A DNA stretch of 9,098 bases. Source: Oscillospiraceae bacterium. Lineage in GTDB: Bacteria; Bacillota; Clostridia; Oscillospirales; UBA929. The notes below the pieces were generated by a model, which ran no database searches, was not told the DNA's origin, and was given only the letters and a program-made list of their open reading frames with translations. Made by a program: the position numbers and the translations under genes. The DNA lies in NCBI GenBank assembly GCA_009777435.1, contig WRLW01000050.1:1-9098 (forward strand). The letters are read 5' to 3'. This document shows positions 1-7,100 of the stretch, piece after piece (position 1 is the first letter of the stretch; the number at the start of each line of letters is the position of its first letter).

Positions 1-177
1 CGCACTGTCGATAGACAGCGACACCGTGAACGGCGAGCCGGCGTCCCAAGCTCCATACCGCTTGGCTTCGCGGGCGATGAATTCCGGTACGCCGCCGGAG
101 ACGGCGAGCCGCATGGGCCGCGGGTTTTCGGGCGGCGCCGTTTGCAGCCACGCGTCATAAGAATTACGGTTTTTCAT
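1..177 (-). CDS. Unrecognised protein, N-terminal 59 residues (runs off left edge)
   Basis: An open frame starts with ATG at 177 and stays open to position 1, giving 59 residues that begin MKNRNSYDAWLQTAPPENP. A good ribosome binding site, AAGGTGA (182-188, minus strand), lies 4 bases before the ATG, which supports this start. There is no signal peptide or membrane segment in the visible part, so the product is probably cytoplasmic. It begins 64 bases after the solute-binding protein stop, in the same direction, so it is probably the next gene of the sugar-transport operon. In such loci this place is often taken by a glycosidase or another sugar-processing enzyme, but I do not recognise the family from these residues and assign no function. 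A 10-bp hairpin (195-221) lies between it and the binding-protein gene and may lower or uncouple its expression. Confidence 0.75.
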   Translation of the reverse strand, partial: MKNRNSYDAWLQTAPPENPRPMRLAVSGGVPEFIAREAKRYGAWDAGSPFTVSLSIDSA

Positions 178-194
178 GAAATCACCTTACAGAG

Positions 195-235
195 GGGGCG
201 GCCGTAGCTTCCGGCCGCCCCTTTTTGATTTTTTT
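195..235 (+). terminator. GC-rich hairpin with T-tract on the plus strand only
   Basis: GGGGCGGCCG (195-204) pairs perfectly with CGGCCGCCCC (212-221) around a 7-base loop. On the plus strand it is followed by T5-GA-T7 (222-235), the classic form of an intrinsic terminator. Both neighbouring genes are on the minus strand, however, and in that direction the A-rich stretch comes before the stem and no T-tract follows. For the transporter operon it is therefore more likely a 3' stabilising or processing hairpin after the binding-protein cistron. In the plus direction it could stop antisense transcription. The structure is seen directly; the role is inferred. Confidence 0.7.
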
Positions 236-241
236 CGCGCT

Positions 242-2014
242 TTAGCCGATATACTTTTCGTATTTGGCCGTGCGCTCGTCGATGATGTCCTGGCCGCCGG
301 AGTTCAGATAATCTCTCCAGCCGGCGTCCCAAATGGAGTCAAAGTCGGCAAGCGGTGCGTTGACGACCTGATTCAGCAGAGTATCGCGCTTGCTCTTGAG
401 CGGGTTGGCCATGCCGGATTCGGCTTCAATCGCCCCAAAATTGGGTCTCGGAGCGATGCGCCCGTCGTTTATGGCGTATTCAAACGCCCTCGCGATATAG
501 GACGGATCGATGGGAGCGAAGCCAAGAGCCATTGACAGGCCGCTGATAACCGGGTCAATAGCGTCTATCTGGCCGGAGCCGTTAAAGGTAATCGTGTAGT
601 CAATATTGAACGGGCCGTTTTGGATATAGGGAGTGCCGGCCGCCGATTTGATCACGATGGCGCCGTTGTCCATAACGTCGTGGTTTATGCCTTCCTCGCC
701 GATTTGCAGATACTTGCGAACGTCGTCGCGCGAGACCCAATCGACGTACAGCATGGACGCCAGCGGCTCGGGGTTGTTGTAGGGCAGGAATATTTTGCGG
801 TCGCCCACACGGCTTGAGATGAACTTGCGGTATTTGCCGGCGTCGTTCTGGAAGCAGTCAACGGCGATGAAAGCGGCTTCCGCGGTGCTTTCGGCCTTCA
901 TTGTCTCCTGTATGCTCTTGTCGCCTTGCCTGTAAACATAGTCCCAGTTGCCTATAAACGCGCCCGCGAGCCCGGCCTTCATGTTGTTGTCCTCAAAGGT
1001 CTCGCCGGGGGCTCCGCGCGTTGAGAAGTCCTGCCATACCAAGCCCATGTCATACCATTTGCTGAGAAGGCGGACGCCCTCTTTATAGCCCGGAAGCATG
1101 AACTGCCTGTCGTCATAGCCGTTGATATACAGTTCCTTGTCGGTTATGGCGTCCGGCACGAACGAAACAAACAGGTTGTTCGCGCGCCAGCCCACGTCGT
1201 CACTCATGGTAAACGGTATCAGCATATTCGCGTCGGCGCCTAAGAGCAGCTCGGCGTTGTCTTTGAACGCCACCAGCATGTCCTCAAACTCCTGAGTGGT
1301 GGTCGGAGCGCTGCGTCCAAGCTTGTTCAGCCAGTCCTCGCGCACAAACGTGCCGATGCGGGCGTTGTTGAACAAAACGGCCTCGAGCCAGTAAAGGTGT
1401 CCTTCCTCGGGGTCGCGCGCCGCGTATACGGCATCCTCGCCCAGCAGGCCCCACAGGTTGGGCAGCAGATCCCTGTAGCCGTCAACATACGGGATCAGGT
1501 CAAGGACGCCTCCGCGCGCGCCGAATTCGGTAATGGCGTCGTGATTGTAAGTGTAGCAAACATTGGGCGCGTCGTTGGCGGCCAACATGCTGACAATGAT
1601 TTCGGCCTCGCCGCCGCCCGCGAAGCGCGGAACGGTGAGCCATTCGATTTCAAGGTTGAGGTCGCGCTTAACGCCTTCCTCAATCCATTTCGACCAGTGG
1701 CAGTCCTCGGGCTTTGTCCTGTCGTCCTCAAGGCCGCGGTCAAATACCTCGACGCTGATTTTGCGCGTATCGGTGAAGCGCCAGGTGCCGGTTTCCTCGT
1801 TCCAGTAAAGACCCTCCGCCTCATACGGGCTTGGAGCGCTCGGCTCTTCGCCGCCGCCTCCGCCGCCGGACGGGGTGTCTCCGCCGCCGGACGGGGTGTT
1901 GTTCGAGGGCGGTGGTGTGGCCGTGCCGCCGCCGCCGTCTCCTCCGCCGCCGCAGGCGGCGAGCAGTACGGCCAGCATTGTTGCGGCCAGCAGAATAGAT
2001 AGCGCCTTTTTCAT
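242..2014 (-). CDS. Extracellular solute-binding lipoprotein of a CUT1 sugar ABC transporter (LipO/YtcQ type)
   Basis: 590 residues. A lipoprotein signal peptide (MKK, hydrophobic residues 4-20) ends in the lipobox LAAC with Cys21, so the mature protein should be lipid-anchored on the outer face of the membrane. Residues 22-63 form a low-complexity Gly/Pro/Ser/Thr tether with a twice-repeated TPSGGG unit. The remaining roughly 525 residues look like a family 1 solute-binding protein of the large type found with LplB/YtcP permeases; family members are typically about 500-570 residues, so this one is slightly long because of the tether. A strong GGAGGG site (2020-2025, minus strand) sits 5 bases before the ATG. 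The gene is last of the three transporter genes, 53 bases after the permease 2 stop. It should deliver a sugar or oligosaccharide to the two permeases; the ligand cannot be named. Hairpins lie on both sides (2041-2057 and 195-221), which may raise its level relative to the permeases. Confidence 0.93.
   Translation of the reverse strand: MKKALSILLAATMLAVLLAACGGGGDGGGGTATPPPSNNTPSGGGDTPSGGGGGGEEPSAPSPYEAEGLYWNEETGTWRFTDTRKISVEVFDRGLEDDRTKPEDCHWSKWIEEGVKRDLNLEIEWLTVPRFAGGGEAEIIVSMLAANDAPNVCYTYNHDAITEFGARGGVLDLIPYVDGYRDLLPNLWGLLGEDAVYAARDPEEGHLYWLEAVLFNNARIGTFVREDWLNKLGRSAPTTTQEFEDMLVAFKDNAELLLGADANMLIPFTMSDDVGWRANNLFVSFVPDAITDKELYINGYDDRQFMLPGYKEGVRLLSKWYDMGLVWQDFSTRGAPGETFEDNNMKAGLAGAFIGNWDYVYRQGDKSIQETMKAESTAEAAFIAVDCFQNDAGKYRKFISSRVGDRKIFLPYNNPEPLASMLYVDWVSRDDVRKYLQIGEEGINHDVMDNGAIVIKSAAGTPYIQNGPFNIDYTITFNGSGQIDAIDPVISGLSMALGFAPIDPSYIARAFEYAINDGRIAPRPNFGAIEAESGMANPLKSKRDTLLNQVVNAPLADFDSIWDAGWRDYLNSGGQDIIDERTAKYEKYIG
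1859..1899 (-). repeat. 21-bp tandem repeat, two copies, in the lipoprotein tether
   Basis: TCCGCCGCCGGACGGGGTGT occurs at 1859-1878 and again at 1880-1899, a 21-bp period separated by a single base. On the coding strand it gives two successive TPSGGGD/G units just after the lipidated cysteine. An in-frame 21-bp unit can expand or contract by slippage and change tether length without breaking the gene. The flanking sequence is also rich in CCG/GCC runs coding for Gly stretches. Confidence 0.85.
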
Positions 2015-2040
2015 AGTGACCCTCCATATTATCTATTTTT

Positions 2041-2057
2041 AAGACACACGGTGTCTT
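2041..2057 (-). other. Intercistronic inverted repeat (7-bp stem) upstream of the binding-protein gene
   Basis: AAGACAC (2041-2047) and GTGTCTT (2051-2057) form a perfect 7-bp inverted repeat with a 3-base loop. It lies between the permease 2 stop (2068-2070) and the binding-protein ribosome site (2020-2025). In the transcript it would be a small 5' stem-loop in front of the binding-protein cistron. No T-tract follows on the minus strand, so it is not a terminator. A role as an RNA processing or stability element is inferred from comparable intercistronic hairpins in other binding-protein transporter operons. Confidence 0.5.
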
Positions 2058-2067
2058 TGGGGACGGT

Positions 2068-2934
2068 TTAACCTTTTTCGGAGCCTAAGGTGACGCCGTG
2101 GATAAAGTAGCGCTGCAGCCACGGGTATATCATCAGTATGGGCACGGTGGCGAACATGACCGAGGCCGCCTTATAGGTATCCGAAGCGCCCATCGGAATA
2201 TCGGTCTGCCCCGGGTCGATGTTTTGCATACCGCTTATTATATTGTAAAGAAGGTATTGGATGGGGTAATAGTCGCGGTTGCGGAACATATAGAACAGCG
2301 CGTCGCCGTAACCGTTCCAGCGGCCGACGGCGTAAAACAGCGTCAGGGTGGCTATGACCGAGGTGGACAGCGGTATATAGATGTTCACCAAAACGCGTAT
2401 CGGCCCGGCGCCGTCGATCTCGGCCGACTCGCGCAGGCTGTCGGGTATGCCGAACAGGAAGCTACGCATGATGATAACGTTGAACACGCTCAGGCAGTTC
2501 GGCACAATCAATACGAGCGGGTTGTTAAGAAGCCCGAGGTCGTTGTACAGCAGATAGTTTGGTATAAGTCCCGCCCCAAAATACATGGTGAACAGAATCA
2601 TGGCGTTGAAGAACCTGCGCCCCTTGAGGTTGTCGTATATCAGCGGGTAGGCGCATATGGTGGTCATGAACATAGACAGGGCCATACATATACCCGTAAG
2701 TATGGCCGTCCAAACCAGAGACCGGGTGTACATGGAGTCCGACAGGATGGTTTGGTAAGCGTTGAAATTCAGTCCCTTGGGCAGCAGCGTGACCTCGTTG
2801 CGGAGGAGCGAGCGCGGGTCGCTGAGTGAACGCGATAGAAGCGTCAGCATGGGCGCGAGGCACATAAAAATCACGATCAGGCAAACAAAGGCTATTATCC
2901 AGTCGCCCATTTTGGTCTTTCTCGATTTAATCAT
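2068..2934 (-). CDS. Sugar ABC transporter permease 2 (LplC/YtcP-type, MalG-like)
   Basis: 288 residues, the usual length for this family. It has an N-terminal membrane segment (about 12-33) and further hydrophobic segments near 72-97, 110-130, 139-158, 190-206 and 258-276, which fits six transmembrane helices. The conserved EAA loop that docks on the ATPase is visible at residues 169-189 (ESAEIDGAG, then IPL). The start is ATG at 2934, with AAGGGGTG (2942-2949, minus strand) 7 bases upstream and only 18 bases from the permease 1 stop, so the two are almost certainly co-transcribed and made as a pair. It would form one half of the membrane channel that takes sugar from the lipoprotein encoded next. 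The exact substrate is unknown. No ATPase gene is present in the window. Confidence 0.95.
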   Translation of the reverse strand: MIKSRKTKMGDWIIAFVCLIVIFMCLAPMLTLLSRSLSDPRSLLRNEVTLLPKGLNFNAYQTILSDSMYTRSLVWTAILTGICMALSMFMTTICAYPLIYDNLKGRRFFNAMILFTMYFGAGLIPNYLLYNDLGLLNNPLVLIVPNCLSVFNVIIMRSFLFGIPDSLRESAEIDGAGPIRVLVNIYIPLSTSVIATLTLFYAVGRWNGYGDALFYMFRNRDYYPIQYLLYNIISGMQNIDPGQTDIPMGASDTYKAASVMFATVPILMIYPWLQRYFIHGVTLGSEKG

Positions 2935-2952
2935 AACAATACACCCCTTCCC

Positions 2953-3900
2953 CTACCATACGCCGCGTTCGCCAAGCTTCTTGGCTATGGCGTTGGACGC
3001 GAACAGGAATACCACGCAGACCACCGACTGGAACAGCCCGACGGCGGACGACAGCGAAAACTTCATGCCTGTTATACCGTAGTCATAAGTAAATATCGAG
3101 ATAGGATTGGACACGCTGTAAACTAACTTGTTGCGCAGCGAGAAGGGGCGCTCGAAGTCGCTGCCCAATATGCGGCCCAGGTTCATGATCAGCAGCGTGA
3201 CCATGGTGGGCCGTATGCCGGGCAGCGTTATGTGCCAGACCTTTCTGATGCGCGACGCGCCGTCCACCTCGGCGGCCTCATACAGCTCCGGGTTGATGGA
3301 GGTCATGGCGGCCAGATAAATGATGGAGCCCCAGCCGAGATTCTGCCAGACCCCGAGGAAGCAGTAGGTGAACACCCAGTTAACCGGTATTCCCAAGAAG
3401 TTTATCGGATCGAAGCCGACGCCTCTCAGCCAAATATTGACAAGACCCTCGGTGGTCGCGAAAAGCTGGTTTGAAAGGCTGGCGATTATGACCCATGAAA
3501 GGAAGTGCGGCATATATGAAACCGTCTGCGTAAAGCGCTTGTAGCGCTTGAAAGCTAACTCGTTGAGCAGCAGGGCCATAACGATCGGGGCCGGGAAGCC
3601 GAACAGCAGGTCAAGCCCGTTGAGCATCAGGGTATTGCGCAGGGCGTATATGAAGTCGCGGTTTTTGAAGGCCTGCTGGAAATACTGGAACGGGCCGTCC
3701 TTGGCTACAGACATCTGCCAAATGTTGCGGTCAAGCCTGAAGTCCTTAAACGCTATCTGGATATATGTCATCGGTATGTAGCGGAAAACGATAAAGAAGG
3801 TGATGGGCAGCAGCAGCAGCAGGTAAAGCGTCCAGTAACGGCTCAGGTAGATGAGCAGGTTCTTGTATTTGGGAGAAAGCCGCCTCACAGGAACATCCAT
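2953..3900 (-). CDS. Sugar ABC transporter permease 1 (LplB-type, MalF-like)
   Basis: 315 residues from ATG at 3900. Hydrophobic segments lie near 24-44, 89-114, 133-147, 173-198, 230-245 and 285-305, consistent with six helices. The ATPase-docking EAA loop is at 208-229 (EAAEVDGAS, then TLPGI), with a textbook spacing. The N-terminal pattern (basic patch, RYW, then LLLLLP and RYIPM) is typical of LplB proteins. The frame is open further upstream to a GTG at 3951 and contains an ATG at 3921. The GTG lies upstream of the expected transcript start and the 3921 ATG would sit only about 14 bases into it, so I prefer 3900, which has a G-rich site (3906-3912) 5 bases before it. It is the first gene of the operon and pairs with permease 2 to form the membrane channel. 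Confidence 0.93.
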   Translation of the reverse strand: MDVPVRRLSPKYKNLLIYLSRYWTLYLLLLLPITFFIVFRYIPMTYIQIAFKDFRLDRNIWQMSVAKDGPFQYFQQAFKNRDFIYALRNTLMLNGLDLLFGFPAPIVMALLLNELAFKRYKRFTQTVSYMPHFLSWVIIASLSNQLFATTEGLVNIWLRGVGFDPINFLGIPVNWVFTYCFLGVWQNLGWGSIIYLAAMTSINPELYEAAEVDGASRIRKVWHITLPGIRPTMVTLLIMNLGRILGSDFERPFSLRNKLVYSVSNPISIFTYDYGITGMKFSLSSAVGLFQSVVCVVFLFASNAIAKKLGERGVW

Positions 3901-3905
3901 AAAAA

Positions 3906-3912
3906 GACCCCC
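3906..3912 (-). promoter_or_regulatory. G-rich ribosome binding site deciding the permease 1 start
   Basis: The minus strand reads GGGGGTC followed by TTTTT and ATG at 3900. It is one mismatch from GGAGG and well spaced. The upstream alternatives (GTG 3951, ATG 3921) show no convincing site and conflict with the promoter position. Confidence 0.55.
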
Positions 3913-3941
3913 GTCGTTCATAATAAAAGGCTTACTGTTGA

Positions 3942-3970
3942 ATGTTAACACAAAACCGACGCGAAGTCAA
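3942..3970 (-). promoter_or_regulatory. Promoter of the transporter operon (extended -10)
   Basis: On the minus strand TTGACT (3965-3970) and TAACAT (3942-3947) are separated by exactly 17 bases, and TGT immediately precedes the -10 box, giving an extended -10 TGn element. Matches to the SigA consensus are 5/6 and 4/6. The transcript would start near 3934-3936, leaving a leader of about 35 bases to the ATG at 3900. The -35 box lies inside the left arm of the inverted repeat at 3966-3991. Confidence 0.75.
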
Positions 3971-3991
3971 TGTGTTTTGCCGCACATTGAC
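3966..3991. promoter_or_regulatory. Probable operator: 9-bp inverted repeat shared by the divergent promoters
   Basis: GTCAATGTG (3966-3974) and CACATTGAC (3983-3991) are perfect inverted copies separated by 8 bases. The left arm covers the -35 box of the transporter promoter. The right arm contains TTGACC, which could be the -35 of a mirror-image promoter toward the GH2 gene. The spacing places the two half-sites on roughly the same face of the helix, as expected for a dimeric repressor or activator. No regulator gene is in the window, so the cognate protein is unknown. Confidence 0.65.
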
Positions 3992-4015
3992 CAAATAACA
4001 AAAAAAGATGATATT
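3987..4015 (+). promoter_or_regulatory. Candidate upstream promoter toward GH2 (weak)
   Basis: TTGACC (3987-3992), 17 bases, then GATATT (4010-4015); matches are 5/6 and 4/6 to the SigA consensus. Its -35 lies in the right arm of the operator, mirroring the transporter promoter. If used, the transcript would have a leader of about 100 bases. Prediction only. Confidence 0.35.
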
Positions 4016-4051
4016 TGCCGTTTTATAGCCGTATTTTAACGTGTAGTGACC

Positions 4052-4080
4052 TTGCGCCGTTCCGCTTGGGCATATATAAT
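4052..4080 (+). promoter_or_regulatory. Candidate proximal promoter of the GH2 gene
   Basis: A perfect -10 hexamer TATAAT lies at 4075-4080. At the ideal 17-base distance upstream is TTGCGC (4052-4057), which matches only the TTG of the -35 consensus, so the promoter may need an activator. The transcript would start near 4087, giving a leader of about 35 bases to the ATG at 4122. The sequence GCATATATA occurs at 4070-4078 and again at 4093-4101. Confidence 0.55.
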
Positions 4081-4106
4081 AGTAAAGACTGCGCATATAT
4101 AGAAAC

Positions 4107-4114
4107 GGGAGTGA
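4107..4114 (+). promoter_or_regulatory. Ribosome binding site of the GH2 gene
   Basis: GGGAGTGA (4107-4114) precedes two possible starts, GTG at 4116 and ATG at 4122. The core GGGAG ends 4 bases before the GTG and 10 bases before the ATG. The ATG is preferred because 4 bases is short and the protein then begins MERLFNDGWEF, the usual opening of this family. Confidence 0.6.
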
Positions 4115-4121
4115 CGTGTTT

Positions 4122-7100
4122 ATGGAAAGGCTTTTTAACGACGGCTGGGAGTTCGCGCTCGATTCCGGCGATTTCCGCGCTGTGGAGCTGCCGCATGACT
4201 GGCTGATTTACGATGTCGGCAACCTGTATAAAAGCGGCGTGGGGCGCTACCGCCGCGAGTTAGACGCGGGCTTCCTCAAGGACAGGCAGCGCCTGCTCCT
4301 GCGCTTTGACGGCGTGTACATGGACTGCGCGCTGTATGTCAACGGGAAGCCGGCCGGCGAATGGAAATACGGCTACACGGCCTTTGAGTTCGACATAACG
4401 GAGCTTATTGCGCGCGGCGCGCCGAACGCGCTGCTGCTTGAGGTCGATTACCGGTCGCCCAACTCGCGCTGGTACAGCGGCGCGGGCATATACCGCGACG
4501 TTACGCTGAAGGTCAAGAACCAATGCCGTTTCGTATCGGACGGCATATACATAACCACATACAAAAAGGACGGGAGCTGGAGCTACGGCGTCAGCGCGGA
4601 GGTCGCCGCCGACAGCCCCTATGAGACGCGCCACACGCTGCTTGAGGGCGGCGACGGCATCGAGACATGGGATATAGACCGCCCGCGCCTGTACACCCTG
4701 CGCTCCGAGCTGTTGGTTGACGGGCAGGTGGTTGATACGGAGCATACGCGCTTTGGATTCCGCGAGACGGCCTTTGACCCGGACGGCGGCTTTTTCCTGA
4801 ACGGGCGGCGCGTGAAGCTGAACGGCGTGTGCCTGCACCACGACCTCGGCGCGATAGGCGCGGCCGCGCACAAGGACGCCATAAGGCGGCAGTTCACGCT
4901 GCTGCGCGGCATGGGCGTCAACGCCCTGCGCACCTCGCACAACCCGCCCGCCAAGGTGTTCATGGAGATGGCCGACGAGATGGGCTTTCTGGTCGTGTCC
5001 GAGCTGACCGATATGTGGGAGCTGCCCAAGACCGAATACGACTACGCGCGCTTCTTCAACGAATGGGTGGAGCGCGACGCGGCGTCGTGGATACGGCGGG
5101 ACAGGAACTGCCCGTCGGTCATAATGTGGAGCGTGGGCAACGAGATATACGATACGCACGCCGACGCCGGGCGCGGCGGCGATATACTGCGCCGCCTGAT
5201 GGCGCTGGTCGAGAAGCACGACCCCGACGGGCACGCGCGCGCCACGCTTTGCTCAAACTATATGCCTTGGGAAAACACGCAAAAGTGCGCCGACATTATC
5301 AAGCTGATAGGCTACAACTACGCCGAGAGGCTTTATGAGAAGCATCACGCCGAGCATCCCGACTGGATTATTTACGGCGGCGAGACGTGTTCCACCGTAC
5401 AAAGCCGCGGGGTATACCGTTTCCCGCTGCGGCAGTCTATATTGGCCGACGACGACCTCCAGTGCTCGTCGCTGGGCAACAGCTCCACAAGCTGGGGCGC
5501 GGAAAGCGTCGAGGCCTGCGCGCTGGCGGACAGGGACACGCCGTTTTCGCTCGGTCATTTCGTCTGGGCGGGGCAGGATTATATAGGAGAGCCCACGCCC
5601 TATCACACCAAAAACTCCTATTTCGGGCAAATCGACACGGCGGGTTTCCCGAAGGACTCGTTTTACATATTCAAAGCGGCGTGGACGGACGCGCCCATGG
5701 TTCACATATTCCCTTACTGGGATCACTCGCCCGGCCAGATGATTGATGTGCGCGTCTGCTCAAACGCGCACTCCGCCGAGCTGTTTCTGAACGGCAAAAG
5801 CCTTGGCGCGGCGGAGCTGAACGGACGCCTGATAGCCGACTGGCGCGCGGAGTATCAGCCGGGCGAGCTGCGCGCCGTGGCCTATGGGCAAGACGGCGCC
5901 GCCGTCGCCGAACACGTCCGGCGTTCGTTCGCGGACGCAGCGGGCCTGACCGTGCATACCGACATATACGGCGAGCTGGCTTTCGCGGCCATAACCGCCG
6001 TAGACGGCGCCGGAAACGTGGTCGAAAACGCGAACAGCCGCGTGCGCGTCGCCGTCGAGGGCGGTACGCTGATAGGCATGGACAACGGCGACTCAACCGA
6101 CACGGATCAGTACAAGACCGACAGCAGGCGGCTGTTCAACGGCAGGCTGCTCGCCGTCGTAAGACTGTCCGGCCCTGAGAGCGGCCTGACCGTGACGGCG
6201 GCCATCGACCAAAGCGACACGCCCATACGCAAGATAGAGCTGAAGGCCGACGGCTATACCATAACGGCGCGCGCCTTCCCCGATACGGCGGCCGGCGGCC
6301 TGTATTGGAGGCTGACCGACGCGTCGGGCATCGACAGCCCGCTCGGCGAGCTTTCGGTCGCGGACGACGGGCGCTCCGCCGTCGTAAAGCCCAAAGGCGA
6401 CGGCGAGGTCTGGGTGCGCTGCGCGCCCAAAAACGGCCGGGAGCATTTCGCGCTGATCTCCCAAATATCGCTTGATATAACGGGCATGGGCAAACCGTTT
6501 ATAGATCCTTATACCTTTGTGGCGGGCGGGCTGGCCAACCGCAGCAACATAAAACTGACCAACGGCAACGAGCGCGGCGTGGTGTCCGCGCAGGACGGCG
6601 AAAGCCATATAGGGTTTGCCGACTTGGATTTCGGGAGCTACGGCTCCGACGAGCTGACCGTGCCCCTGTTCCCGCTCAGCGGCGACCCGTTTGAGTTCGA
6701 GATATGGGAGGGTATGCCAGCGGACGGAGGCAGACGTCTGCTGACGGTATTTTACGACCAGGGTTCGGTTTGGAACACATATCTTGACGTTAACTGCAAG
6801 CTGCCGGAGCGCCTGCGCGGCCTGACCGCGCTGTGCTTTGTGTTCAGGCGGAAGGTGCATATCAAGGGGTTTGTGTTCAAGCGGTTTGACAAGGCGTTTA
6901 TGCGTTTGGACGCGGCCGGCGACGGCATCAGCGGCGACGCGTTCACCATAAACGGCGGCGCGGTCGAGGGTATCGGCAATAACGTCTCTATCGTGTTCGA
7001 GGACATGGATTTCGGTGAAAAAGGCGCCGGAAGCATAAGCCTGAGCGCGCGTTCGGCCCTGAAAGCCAACTCCGTGCAGCTAATGCTCGGCGGCGGCGGA

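Noticed and set aside
1397..2002. 201-codon plus-strand open frame opposite the binding-protein gene
   Set aside because: Antisense to the lipoprotein start and tether; its Ala/Gly/Arg runs merely mirror the low-complexity linker.
2024..2050. Possible internal promoter (AAGACA, 18 bases, GATAAT, minus strand) before the binding-protein gene
   Set aside because: Transcription would start inside or after the GGAGGG ribosome site, leaving no usable leader; the -35 also coincides with the inverted repeat that is better explained as an RNA hairpin.
2098..2829. 243-codon plus-strand open frame opposite permease 2
   Set aside because: Fully antisense to a conserved permease with an intact EAA loop; composition typical of a shadow frame.
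3901..4121. Search for a CcpA cre site in the divergent region
   Set aside because: I found no convincing match to the cre pattern; the 9-bp inverted repeat has a wide 8-base centre unlike cre or LacI-type operators.
4015..4206. 63-codon plus-strand open frame overlapping the GH2 start
   Set aside because: It spans the promoter and ribosome site of the GH2 gene and overlaps its first codons in another frame; no supporting start site.
4260..5234. 324-codon open frame on the minus strand inside the GH2 gene
   Set aside because: It lies wholly antisense to a clearly conserved GH2 catalytic region, is rich in Arg/Val/Ala as expected of a GC-rich shadow frame, and has no recognisable domain.
6093..6860. 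255-codon antisense open frame within the GH2 gene
   Set aside because: Shadow frame of the GC-rich GH2 coding sequence with no motif.
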